A DNA stretch of 64,000 nucleotides from Tahibacter sp042701255 (GTDB taxonomy: Bacteria > Pseudomonadota > Gammaproteobacteria > Xanthomonadales > Rhodanobacteraceae): assembly GCF_042701255.1 (NCBI RefSeq), contig NZ_CP170554.1, positions 1,116,001-1,180,000 on the forward strand. The letters run 5' to 3'. Numbering within the stretch: position 1 is the stretch's first letter; each line of letters begins with the position of its first letter. Both the position numbers and the translations under genes were made by a program. This document shows, in pieces, positions 9,004-17,494 of this stretch. The notes below the pieces were generated by a model. That model did no database searches. It saw only the letters and a list, made by a program, of their open reading frames with translations, and was not told where the DNA came from.

Positions 9004-9480
9004 ATGCACAAGACCGAGATTTTCCGGCCCGCAATCGACCTGATCGGCGGCGACGTGCTGTTGCGCGGGAACGCGGCGTCGGAAGGCGCGAGCCGCTGGC
9101 ACGTCGTGCGTGATCTCGAGCAGGCCGAGGCGCTGGCCTGGCAGGCGGACGACAGCGTCGATGTCGTCTGGAACGACCTGCGCGAACAGCAGACGGCGAA
9201 CATCGTGTTCGAGGGCGAAGGCGAAGTCTGGGACTACTGGGAAACGTCGCTGTCGCCGCGGTTCGATGCCTATCTCTCCGAGCGCGGCTGGAGTGGCCTC
9301 TGCGACGACGTCGTCGGCGATCTCTACTACATCTGCTGCAACAAGCATTCCGACAGCGGACATCGGCTCTGGGACGAGATGCTCGAGGTCTACCGTGCAG
9401 GCGGCTGGCCTTGCGGCTGGGGCGGTGGCGAGTATCCGGACGGACGCTTGGCGGCTTTTCTGCCGACGCCGCGCGAATAG
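9004..9480 (+). CDS. unrecognised small protein in the immunity bank
   Basis: A 158-residue soluble protein that I cannot assign. It is rich in Trp and acidic residues (WHVVRDLEQAEALAW, VWDYWETSLSP) with a CC pair in YICCNKHSD and a glycine-rich GWGGGEYPDG near the end. There is no signal peptide or membrane segment. ATG 9004 has GAGGA about 7 bp upstream; ATG 8998 is too close to it. Lying between SUKH-like genes behind a T6SS nuclease suggests another immunity protein, but that is context only. Confidence 0.55.
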   Translation: MHKTEIFRPAIDLIGGDVLLRGNAASEGASRWHVVRDLEQAEALAWQADDSVDVVWNDLREQQTANIVFEGEGEVWDYWETSLSPRFDAYLSERGWSGLCDDVVGDLYYICCNKHSDSGHRLWDEMLEVYRAGGWPCGWGGGEYPDGRLAAFLPTPRE

Positions 9481-9488
9481 TCGGTTCC

Positions 9489-10022
9489 GTGCTCCGCTTC
9501 GGAAAGCTCGGCCTGTCGGCCGCCGAAATCGCCAGGCTCGAGAGCTATGGCCTGCGCTACGACAAACGTCAGAAGCGCGAAATGATGGCCGATGCGAGCA
9601 GCGGACGCACGGTCGGCGAGGCGGACATTCGCGCGCTCGAGAAAGCGGTCGGGGTTGCGCTGCCGGCGGACTACGCGGGTTTTCTGCGCGAACACAACGG
9701 CGGCAGCCCGACGCCGTCGCTGCTCGACGTCGCCGCGACGCGCACGGTGTCGATCCAGCTGTTCTTCGCGGTGCTGTCCGCTTCGGCGAACCAGACCGTT
9801 GCCGGCGTCAAGGCGCAGTTTCGCGACCGCATGCCGGCTGAACTCGTGCCGATCGCGCGTGACAGCGCGGGCAATCTGCTGCTGATCGGTGCAGGTGGCG
9901 AAATCGGCTTCTGGGATCACGAACTCGAAGCCGACGACGATGGGGCGCAGCCGTACTACGCGAACATCACGACCGTCGCACCGTCATTCACGGCGTTGCT
10001 CGGCAGGATTCACGCCGAGTAG
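9489..10022 (+). CDS. third SUKH-family immunity protein
   Basis: A 177-residue protein with a clear SMI1/KNR4 (SUKH-1) core: IRALEKAVGVALPADYAGFLREHNGG, LVPIARDSAGNLLLIGAGGEIGFWDHE and a closing helix FTALLGRIH. The start is uncertain: GTG at 9489, just after the previous stop, or ATG at 9582, which still keeps the whole domain. It completes a bank of three SUKH-like genes and one unknown behind the single WHH nuclease, and probably serves as an orphan immunity protein. Confidence 0.78.
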   Translation: MLRFGKLGLSAAEIARLESYGLRYDKRQKREMMADASSGRTVGEADIRALEKAVGVALPADYAGFLREHNGGSPTPSLLDVAATRTVSIQLFFAVLSASANQTVAGVKAQFRDRMPAELVPIARDSAGNLLLIGAGGEIGFWDHELEADDDGAQPYYANITTVAPSFTALLGRIHAE

Positions 10023-10306
10023 CGCTTGCCTCGGGCGATGCATCGTCCGAGGTCTGCGCATCGAGGCAGGAACGGGCCTGGTCCACGTACTGCAGTGGTG
10101 TCGACGGCACCGGCGTGGTGGCTGGCCGCGGCCAACGAACCCGGTCCGGCGTCGGAGGCCTGGTTCAGACGAGCGGCACGAGGCCGGCCTCTGTTCGCAA
10201 TGGCGGCAACCGGACCCGGCTCCGTCTTTCCCGATCGGTTGACGCCTCGACCCTGACGCGAAACCATCGCGGGATGCCGGCGCGGGGGCCGGCCTAGGGG
10301 CGAACG

Positions 10307-11212
10307 ATGGGGTCGAGTCGCTGGTCGGTCTTGCTCTCGTGGCTGTTGTGGCCATTGCTGTACGGCGCGGGTCTGTTCGGCGCCGGGCTGGCCCTGGACA
10401 GCGCGCGGCCGCTGCTGTGGTTCAACGTGATGTATCTGAGCCTGGTCGTGGTCATCGCCCTGCTGGAGCGGCTGATGCCGTTCGAGCCGCAATGGTTGGC
10501 CGACGACGGCGAGACCGGCGCGAATCTCGCGCATACGTTCTTCACGAAGGGGCTGGTGCAGATCGCCGCCGCCGCCGCCGCGACCTTGGGCATGGCGACG
10601 GCCAGCATCGTGCAGCCGGTGACGGCGCCGGTCCATGTCTGGTGGCCGACGGCCTGGCCGCTGTTCGCGCAGGTCGTCCTCGGCCTCGTGGTCGCCGAAC
10701 TCGGCCTCTACGCGGCGCATCGCATCGCTCACGAATGGCCGCTGTTCTGGCGCTTCCACGCGCTGCACCACAGCGTTCGCCGGCTGTGGGTCGTCAACAC
10801 GGGCCGCTTCCACATCGTCGATACCTGCTTCAAGGCGCTGCTCGGGCAGGTGCCGCTGTATCTGCTCGGCGCGCCGCTGAAGGTGTTCCTGTGGATCAGC
10901 GCGGTGACCGCGGTGACCGGCCTGCTGACCCACTGCAACATCGTGCTGCGCACCGGGCCGCTGGACTGGATCTTCTCGACGCCGGCCCTGCATCGCTGGC
11001 ATCACTCCAAGAAGCTCGAAGAGGGCAATCGCAACTACGGCGAGAACCTCGTGCTCTGGGACCAGCTGTTCGGCACCTATTACAACCCGGCGCGGCGCCC
11101 GCCCGCGGATATCGGCATCCATGGCCGCATCGCCAAGGGCTTCCTCGCCCAGCTGCTGCAGCCGTTCCGGCGCGAAGGCGTGCGCGAAATCATGGATCCG
11201 GATACGCACTGA
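10307..11212 (+). CDS. sterol desaturase / fatty acid hydroxylase family membrane protein
   Basis: A 301-residue integral membrane di-iron enzyme. Histidine boxes are H138-xxx-H142 (AHRIAHE), H151-xx-HH (HALHHS) and H229-xx-HH (HRWHHS), with an additional His209; these are the metal ligands of the fatty acid hydroxylase superfamily. Hydrophobic segments lie at about residues 10-30, 38-55, 85-105, 115-135 and 180-205. The family hydroxylates or desaturates lipid chains, and the substrate cannot be told. The gene sits between the two T6SS modules with 284 bp upstream and 710 bp downstream free of genes, so it is probably a separate transcription unit. Confidence 0.87.
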   Translation: MGSSRWSVLLSWLLWPLLYGAGLFGAGLALDSARPLLWFNVMYLSLVVVIALLERLMPFEPQWLADDGETGANLAHTFFTKGLVQIAAAAAATLGMATASIVQPVTAPVHVWWPTAWPLFAQVVLGLVVAELGLYAAHRIAHEWPLFWRFHALHHSVRRLWVVNTGRFHIVDTCFKALLGQVPLYLLGAPLKVFLWISAVTAVTGLLTHCNIVLRTGPLDWIFSTPALHRWHHSKKLEEGNRNYGENLVLWDQLFGTYYNPARRPPADIGIHGRIAKGFLAQLLQPFRREGVREIMDPDTH

Positions 11213-11922
11213 GCCCTGTACGCCCGCGCCCGATGTCCGCGACATGGGCGCCTTGCTTCATGCCTGCAGCGGATGCGTATCGCTTGCACAGCGGTACGAC
11301 GATTGCATGACGGCTCTCGCGACGCCGGGCGCACGATCCGGTTCGGCGCGAATACGGCCGGCCCACCCATCGATGCGATGGGAAGCCGTGCGCCGCGCCG
11401 ACTCATCGCTGCACGGCACCGTTGCTCGCACGTGAGCCATCGATCGATGGCCAACCTGATGCAGACGATCGAGTGCGCGATTTCCTCCCCTGCGCGAGCG
11501 AACGGATCGCGCTCGCGATGACGATCTCGCCTGCGCATCGACGCTTCGTCGACGGCGATGATGTGACAGTCGGTTGACGCTGTCTTAACGGTCTCTGCCA
11601 TCGCGCTGCAATCGTTGCGAAGTGCCACTGTGAAATTATTGCTCGCATGCTCGCGGTCGACTTCGTCATTGCCGATCGCTTTGCATCAATGTGATGCAGT
11701 TGCTGTTTGTCGATAGGTCGCAAACGCTAAGGTACAGCCTGGGTTCAAACCACCGCGTGGCGCGGTGCTCGGTTCGTAAGGCGCTCGCAATTCCTTGCGA
11801 CCGATGCGCGATGGTTCGCGCGAAACCTGGCAGTTTCGGGAATGCCGACGGCCTCAGCAGCCGTGTCGGCCGGCGGCTTGCTGCGTCGCCGTGTCATCGC
11901 TTGGATATGCGCAAGGACAATC
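11213..11922 (+). other. intergenic region before vgrG2, no gene seen
   Basis: These 710 bp between the hydroxylase gene and vgrG2 show no reading frame with protein-like composition. The last ~300 bp are less GC-rich than the surroundings and should contain the promoter of the second effector module; I could not pick a convincing -35/-10 pair. No terminator hairpin followed by a T-run is obvious. Confidence 0.5.
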
Positions 11923-14130
11923 ATGAATCGCACCCTGAACGTGACCACGCCCTTGGGCCCGGAAGTGCTGAAGTTCGATGCGCTGCAGGGAAGGGAGAAC
12001 CTGTCGCAGCTGTTCGATCTGCAGCTGACGATGAAGAGCGAAGAGCGGGGGCTGGCGGCGCCGGCCCTGCTGGGCCAGTCGATCACGGTGGACTTCGAGA
12101 TCGAAGGCGGCGGCAAGCGCTATCTGAACGGACAGTGCGTGCAGTTCCGCTCGGCGGGCCGGCGCGGCAAGCAGCACCTGTACGTGGCGCAGTTGAAGCC
12201 GTGGCTGTGGTATGCGACGCGGCGCAGCGACTACCGCATCTTCCAGCAGCAGAGCACGGTCGACATCGTCAAGCAGGTGCTGAGCACGTATCCGTTCCAG
12301 ACGAAGTGGCTGCTGAGCCGCAGCTATCGCAAGTGGAACTACTGCGTGCAGTACCGCGAGACGGATGCGAACTTCGTGCAGCGGCTGCTGGAACACGAAG
12401 GCATCTGGTACTGGTTCGAGCACGCAGCCGGGGAACACACCCTGGTCATGACCGACGACATCGGCCTGGCCAGTCCGTACCCGGGTTACGCCAAGGTGCC
12501 GTTCTACCCGCACGACCACACGGTGCCGGACAAGGACCACCTGCACGGCTGGGCCGCGGGCGGCCAGGTGCAGAGCGGCAAGTATTCGGCGCGCGACTAC
12601 AACTTCGTGATGCCGAGCGCGGACCTGACCACCCTCCGTGCGCAACCGGCCGGTCACCCGCACGCGAGCTACGACATCTTCGACTACCCGGGCAGCTACC
12701 CGACCCTGGGCGAAGGCGACCCGTATGCGCGCGTGCGCCTGGAGGAACTGCAGGCCAGCCACCAGCGCAGCTACGGCCAGGGCCGCGCGCGCGGCCTCGC
12801 GCCGGGCCGTCTCGTGACGTTGGAGAAGCACGTCGTCGGCGAGTACAACAAGGAATACCTGGTCGTCGGCACCGAGTACGACTTCAGCGACAACGACTAC
12901 GAAGCGAACGAGGACTCGGGCGAGCACCGGCTGACGATCGCCGCGGAGTTCCACCCGACCGAGCAGCCGTACCGCCCGGAACGCCGCACGCCCAAGCCGC
13001 ACACGATGGGGCCGGAGAGTGCCGTGGTGACCGGTCCTGCCGGTCAGGAGATCTACACGAACGAGCACGGCCAGGTGAAGGTGCAGTTCCACTGGGACCG
13101 TTACGGCAGGAAGGACGAGAACAGCTCGTGCTGGATCCGCGTGTCGCATCCGTGGGCCGGTACGGGCTTCGGCGGCGTGCACATTCCGCGCATCGGGCAG
13201 GAAGTGCTGGTGGATCACCTCAACGGCGATCCGGACCAGCCGATCATCGTGGGTCGCGTGTACAACACGAACAACCCGCACCCGTGGGGCTTGCCGGCCA
13301 ATGCGACGCAGTCGGGCTTCCTGAGCCGCTCGAGCATGGGCGCGAACTGGCAGAACGCGAACGCGTTCCGGTTCGAGGACAAGAAGGGCGAGGAGCAGGT
13401 CTGGCTGCACGCGGAGAAGAACCAGGACATCGAGGTCGAGAACGACGAGACGCACTGGGTCGGTCATGACCGGACCAAGACGATCGACCACGACGAGACC
13501 GTGTTCGTGAAGCACGACCGCACCGAGACGGTCGATCACAACGAAACCATCACGGTGCACAACGACCGCACCGAGACCGTCGACGGCTACGAAAGCATCA
13601 CTATCCACAAGGACCGTACCGAGACCGTCGACGGCCACGAGACGATCACCATCCACAAGAACCGCACCGAGACGGTCGACCAGAACGAGACGATCACGGT
13701 GCATCAGAACCGCACCGAGGACGTCGGCAAGAACGAGAAGGTCAGCATCGGCAAGAACCGCACGGTCAACATCGGCCAGAACAAGAGCGAGACCATCGGC
13801 ATGGGCTCCATGCTCAACGTCGGTCTGGCCCAGGTCACCAACATCGGCGGCGCCTATGCGCTGAACGTCGGCGCAGGCTGGATGAGCAACGTCGGTCTCA
13901 TGCACATGCACAACGTCGGCGTGAAGCTCGCGGTGACGGTCGGCAAGACGGTCAGCTTCAGCGCCGGCAATACGGCCACCTACGAGGCCGGCGACAAGCT
14001 GTCGCTGATCTGCGGCGACGCGATGATCGTGCTGGAGAAGAACGGCACGGTCACGATCAGCGGCAACAAGATCAAGGTCATCGGCGAGAAGCACGTCGAC
14101 GTGAACGGCAAACTGATCGACATCAACTGA
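11923..14130 (+). CDS. vgrG: T6SS spike protein VgrG (copy 2)
   Basis: A 735-residue VgrG. From its first residue to about residue 594 it is almost identical to VgrG1, and most of the DNA is base-for-base the same. After the shared ETITVH repeat it diverges: a shorter prism (NVGLAQVTNIGG-type repeats) ending at VDVNGKLIDIN, without the Pro/Gly tail of copy 1. The ATG at 11923 matches the start of copy 1; an in-frame ATG at 11842 would add 27 residues absent from copy 1. The gene opens a second effector module, with DUF2169 starting 3 bp downstream. The distinct tail probably selects the module 2 cargo. Confidence 0.96.
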   Translation: MNRTLNVTTPLGPEVLKFDALQGRENLSQLFDLQLTMKSEERGLAAPALLGQSITVDFEIEGGGKRYLNGQCVQFRSAGRRGKQHLYVAQLKPWLWYATRRSDYRIFQQQSTVDIVKQVLSTYPFQTKWLLSRSYRKWNYCVQYRETDANFVQRLLEHEGIWYWFEHAAGEHTLVMTDDIGLASPYPGYAKVPFYPHDHTVPDKDHLHGWAAGGQVQSGKYSARDYNFVMPSADLTTLRAQPAGHPHASYDIFDYPGSYPTLGEGDPYARVRLEELQASHQRSYGQGRARGLAPGRLVTLEKHVVGEYNKEYLVVGTEYDFSDNDYEANEDSGEHRLTIAAEFHPTEQPYRPERRTPKPHTMGPESAVVTGPAGQEIYTNEHGQVKVQFHWDRYGRKDENSSCWIRVSHPWAGTGFGGVHIPRIGQEVLVDHLNGDPDQPIIVGRVYNTNNPHPWGLPANATQSGFLSRSSMGANWQNANAFRFEDKKGEEQVWLHAEKNQDIEVENDETHWVGHDRTKTIDHDETVFVKHDRTETVDHNETITVHNDRTETVDGYESITIHKDRTETVDGHETITIHKNRTETVDQNETITVHQNRTEDVGKNEKVSIGKNRTVNIGQNKSETIGMGSMLNVGLAQVTNIGGAYALNVGAGWMSNVGLMHMHNVGVKLAVTVGKTVSFSAGNTATYEAGDKLSLICGDAMIVLEKNGTVTISGNKIKVIGEKHVDVNGKLIDIN

Positions 14131-14132
14131 CC

Positions 14133-15296
14133 ATGGCGGAGCTGATCAATCACACGGCATTCCCGGCTCTGCTCTACGACGCACTCGATCAGCACGACGC
14201 CGGCTTCAGCGTGCTCGCCGCACACCTGAGCTACGACCTCGTCATCCGTCCCGAGGACGGCGCGGCGACCCTGCGTTTCTGCGCGGAACAGGCGCCACTG
14301 TGCATGGCCGACGAGCACTACGGCGAACCGGACCGCACGAGCACGCGGCTCGAAAGCGACGTCGTGCCGTACAAGCCGCGTCTCGACGTGATCGTCAACG
14401 GCACGGCACATGCGCCCGGCGACCAGCCGGCGGCCGCATTCGGCGCGGCCATCCGCATCTACGAGCGCACGCGCAGCGTGCTGGTCTGCGGTCCGCGCGA
14501 CTGGAAGCGCGGCGTGACCGGCTGGAACCTGACCGAGCCTGCGCCGATCACGGTGCTGCCGCTGCGCTACGAATACGCGAGCGGCGGCCTGCATCACATC
14601 GAGGACCGCGACTATGCCGCGGCCACGAACGTGATCGGCATGGGCTGGTATCCGGTCGAGTTCCTGCGCCAGTTCCGCGGCGACCGCCTGCCGGCGCCGC
14701 AGATCGAATCCTATGAGCACCGTCTGCACGGAGTCGGCGACGAACTGCCGGCAGCCGGCTTCGGCTTCATCGGCCGCGGCTGGCGTGGCCGCATCGAATA
14801 TGCCGGCACGGCGGATGCGGCCTGGCAGGCCGAACGCCATCCCTTGCTGCCGCGCGATTTCCGCATGGACTTCTGGAACGGCGCGCCGGCGGAACAGCAG
14901 TTTCCGCATCCGCCGCCGCTCAGTGCCGTGCCGATCGCGACGCAGAACCTCGTCGCCGCGCGCGACGTGCCGGGCCAGGGCGTGCATTTCTCGGTACCGG
15001 TCGAGAGCGTGTTCGCGCTGATCGGTCTCGAACGCGGCATCGGCCTGACGCGCGATCTGATCCTCGACACCATCGTCGTCGACATGGACGCGCTCAAGGT
15101 GTTCTGCACCTATCGCGTCGCATTGGCCGAGGAACTGGACATCGCCGAAGTGCAGCTGCGCTACATCGCCGCGGACGAGCGCGAGGCGCAGCGCGAGAAG
15201 GCCGCACGCATGAATCCCGATCCGGCCGTGCGCGAGTTCGTGCCGCTGCCGCCCAGCCTCATGACGAAACCTGCCGGACAGGCCGCCCATGGCTAG
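14133..15296 (+). CDS. DUF2169 T6SS effector adaptor (module 2)
   Basis: A 387-residue DUF2169 protein, divergent from the module 1 copy but with the same framework: LSYDLVIRPEDG, the DVVPYKPRLDVIVNGTAHAP block, ITVLPLRYEYASGG, and a C-terminal beta-rich half. It starts 3 bp after vgrG2 and overlaps the DUF4150-lipase gene by 8 bp. The tight coupling to vgrG2 and a PAAR-like effector fits a loading chaperone for that effector. The C-terminus carries an extra charged helix (ADEREAQREKAAR). Confidence 0.86.
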   Translation: MAELINHTAFPALLYDALDQHDAGFSVLAAHLSYDLVIRPEDGAATLRFCAEQAPLCMADEHYGEPDRTSTRLESDVVPYKPRLDVIVNGTAHAPGDQPAAAFGAAIRIYERTRSVLVCGPRDWKRGVTGWNLTEPAPITVLPLRYEYASGGLHHIEDRDYAAATNVIGMGWYPVEFLRQFRGDRLPAPQIESYEHRLHGVGDELPAAGFGFIGRGWRGRIEYAGTADAAWQAERHPLLPRDFRMDFWNGAPAEQQFPHPPPLSAVPIATQNLVAARDVPGQGVHFSVPVESVFALIGLERGIGLTRDLILDTIVVDMDALKVFCTYRVALAEELDIAEVQLRYIAADEREAQREKAARMNPDPAVREFVPLPPSLMTKPAGQAAHG

Positions 15297-16563
15297 CAAT
15301 CTCGCTGCGCGCAAAGACGGCAAGTGGCGCATCGTGTTCCTGACGCCGGACTTCTGCTTCACGCCGGGCTCGCCGTCGCCCGTGCCGTATCCGGTCACCT
15401 CCGATCTCGGCAATGCCAAGAACGTCGTGAGCTCGGTGCGTCTGAACCGCAAACCCGCGTTCGTGTTCGACGCGAGCAATGCGCCGCGCACGATCGGCGA
15501 CCAGGCCGGCACGAACAAGGGCGTGGTCAGCCACACCGTCGGCGCCGACTGCTGGGCCATGACCCATTCGCCGGATACGCGCATCGGCCAGCGCTGGGTC
15601 GTGCGCAACGGCGAAATGTTCTACATGAACGGCAACTTCGGTAAGCCGCCGGGCAAGGACCTGAGCAAGAAGGAGCGCTGGGAAGAGCGCAAGCGCCTCA
15701 TCGAGCAGGGCAAGCAGAGCTCCGATCCGAAAGTGCGTGCGGCCGCCGAGCGGCTGGAGCGCAACAACGTCGGCGTGGAGAAGGCCAAGCTCGCGCAGGA
15801 CATCTACAACCCCGACAAGGGGCCGCCGGAAGGCTGGAAGAACATCAGCAACGATCCGGAGGCGCTGGCCAAGTACGGCCTCAAGCCCGAGGACATGCGC
15901 ATCGACGGCACGCCGAGTTTCCGCGCCGGCGTCTACGAGCCGGATCCGGCCGTATTCGGCGGCGACATGAAGCCGTCGGTCGTGTTCCAGGGCACCAATC
16001 CGTCGAGCATGACGGACTGGAAGAACAACTTCGCCCAGGGCGTCAACATGAATTCGCCGTACTACGAGCGTGCCGTCGGCATCGGCAACGCGGTCGGCAA
16101 CTCGGGCGCGTCGGTGGACATCGTCGGTCATTCGCTCGGCGGCGGCATGGCGTCGGCCGCCTCGCGCGCCAGCGGCGCGCCGGGCTGGACGTTCAATTCC
16201 GCCGGTCTCAACGCGAATACGGTCACGCGCTACGGCGGCACGAACCATGTGCCGGCCAGCGAGAACATCACGGGCTACCAGGTCGCCGGCGAAGTGCTGA
16301 CCGGACTGCAGGAGCAGGGCGTGCTCGGCACACTCGCAGCAGCCGGCGTCGGCGCGCTGTTCGGCGGCATAGGCGGCGCGGTGATCGGCGGCCTGATCAA
16401 GATGGGCGTCAGCGCGATGATGCCGAACGCGGTCGGCAACATGTTCCCGCTCGAAGGGCACGGCAATCCGGTCGCGCGGCACGGCATGGATCAGGTCATC
16501 GACGGCATCGAGAAACAAAAGGACGAAGACCAGGCCATCATCCGCGGCGCCGGCGGAGGCTAG
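15289..16563 (+). CDS. DUF4150 (PAAR-like)-lipase fusion T6SS effector
   Basis: A 424-residue effector. Residues ~10-120 form a DUF4150 PAAR-like tip (LTPDFCFTPGSPSPVPYPVTS, KPAFVFDASNAPRTIGDQAG, CWAMTHSPDTRIG). A charged linker follows, then an alpha/beta-hydrolase domain with the nucleophile elbow GHSLGGG (Ser282), VVFQGTNPSSMTDWKNNF ahead of it and a likely catalytic His near the C-terminus (GHGNPVARHG). A hydrophobic Gly/Ala stretch (residues ~345-375) could insert in membrane. It would ride on VgrG2 and attack phospholipids of the target cell. It resembles T6SS lipase (Tle) effectors in design; the Tle class is not determined. Confidence 0.86.
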   Translation: MASNLAARKDGKWRIVFLTPDFCFTPGSPSPVPYPVTSDLGNAKNVVSSVRLNRKPAFVFDASNAPRTIGDQAGTNKGVVSHTVGADCWAMTHSPDTRIGQRWVVRNGEMFYMNGNFGKPPGKDLSKKERWEERKRLIEQGKQSSDPKVRAAAERLERNNVGVEKAKLAQDIYNPDKGPPEGWKNISNDPEALAKYGLKPEDMRIDGTPSFRAGVYEPDPAVFGGDMKPSVVFQGTNPSSMTDWKNNFAQGVNMNSPYYERAVGIGNAVGNSGASVDIVGHSLGGGMASAASRASGAPGWTFNSAGLNANTVTRYGGTNHVPASENITGYQVAGEVLTGLQEQGVLGTLAAAGVGALFGGIGGAVIGGLIKMGVSAMMPNAVGNMFPLEGHGNPVARHGMDQVIDGIEKQKDEDQAIIRGAGGG

Positions 16564-16565
16564 CG

Positions 16566-17390
16566 GTGCGGCGCTGGTTCGTCGCCTGGCGACATTGGTG
16601 TTTGGCAGTGGCGGCGCTCGCGTCGTCGTGGACTTCGGAAAGTGCAGGCATGAAAACCCCAGCGGCAGAACAATTCTTCAGCGGCCCCACGCTCATGCTG
16701 GCGCAGGCCATCGAACGCGGCGACGCGGCCGAGGTCGACGCGCTTTCGCGCACGGTCGATCTGAACCGGCCCGGCGCCGACGACATGACGGTGCTGTTCT
16801 TCGCCTTGCAGAAGGCCTTCGGCGAAAAGCCCGCGCAGCTGCAGATCATCACGCAGCTGGTCAAGGCCGGCGCCGATCCGCGGCAGCGCGTCGAAGACGT
16901 CGGCAGCGTGCTCGGCGTCTCGCTGCAGGCGGCCAGCCCGCTCTACGTCAAGGCGCTGCTCGACGGCGGCCTGAGCCCCGACACGGTCGAAGGCAGCACG
17001 CCGATCCTCTTCAACGCGACGCGCGAAGCGACCTTCGGCACCCTGAAACTGCTCGTCGAGCGCGGCGCCGACGTCAACAAGCGCGACTCGCTCGGCAACA
17101 CCGCACTGATGCAGGGACTGACGACGATGCAGCTCGATCAGGTCGACTACCTGCTCGCGCACGGCGGCAAGCCGGATTTCATCAACATCAACGGCGTGTC
17201 GTTCGCCAATCAGCTGCAGTTCCAGATCGGCCGCCAGCAGGAAGGTTCGCCGGCGCAGCGCAAGATGCTGGAGCTGCGCGACCGCATCGTCGCCCTGGGC
17301 GTGGCGTGGCCGCCGGCATCGCGCGAGACCGAGCAGGAACGCATGCGCGCGCGCGGTCAGGAGCCGGGCAAGCCGCTCAAGGTGAACTGA
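16566..17390 (+). CDS. exported ankyrin-repeat protein, probable lipase immunity
   Basis: A 274-residue protein with an N-terminal hydrophobic signal-like segment (residues ~8-20) and ankyrin repeats. Recognisable units include LAQAIERGDAAEVDALSR, LVKAGADP, TLKLLVERGADVNKRDSLGNTALMQGL and VDYLLAHGGKPD. The gene begins (GTG) 2 bp after the lipase effector stop. Periplasmic ankyrin-repeat proteins paired with T6SS phospholipases are a known immunity arrangement, so it probably guards the periplasm against the 15289 effector. A second Met (base 16650) could be a downstream start lacking the signal, so localisation is less certain than the fold. Confidence 0.78.
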   Translation: MRRWFVAWRHWCLAVAALASSWTSESAGMKTPAAEQFFSGPTLMLAQAIERGDAAEVDALSRTVDLNRPGADDMTVLFFALQKAFGEKPAQLQIITQLVKAGADPRQRVEDVGSVLGVSLQAASPLYVKALLDGGLSPDTVEGSTPILFNATREATFGTLKLLVERGADVNKRDSLGNTALMQGLTTMQLDQVDYLLAHGGKPDFININGVSFANQLQFQIGRQQEGSPAQRKMLELRDRIVALGVAWPPASRETEQERMRARGQEPGKPLKVN

Positions 17391-17494
17391 GCGCAGACAG
17401 ACCACCGATCCAGGGAGAGTGTTCGTGGCCTGCGCAGGCAGGCGGCCGGGGGGCACCGACACGCAACGAAGCTATCTTCTGAGCGGAAGCGATC

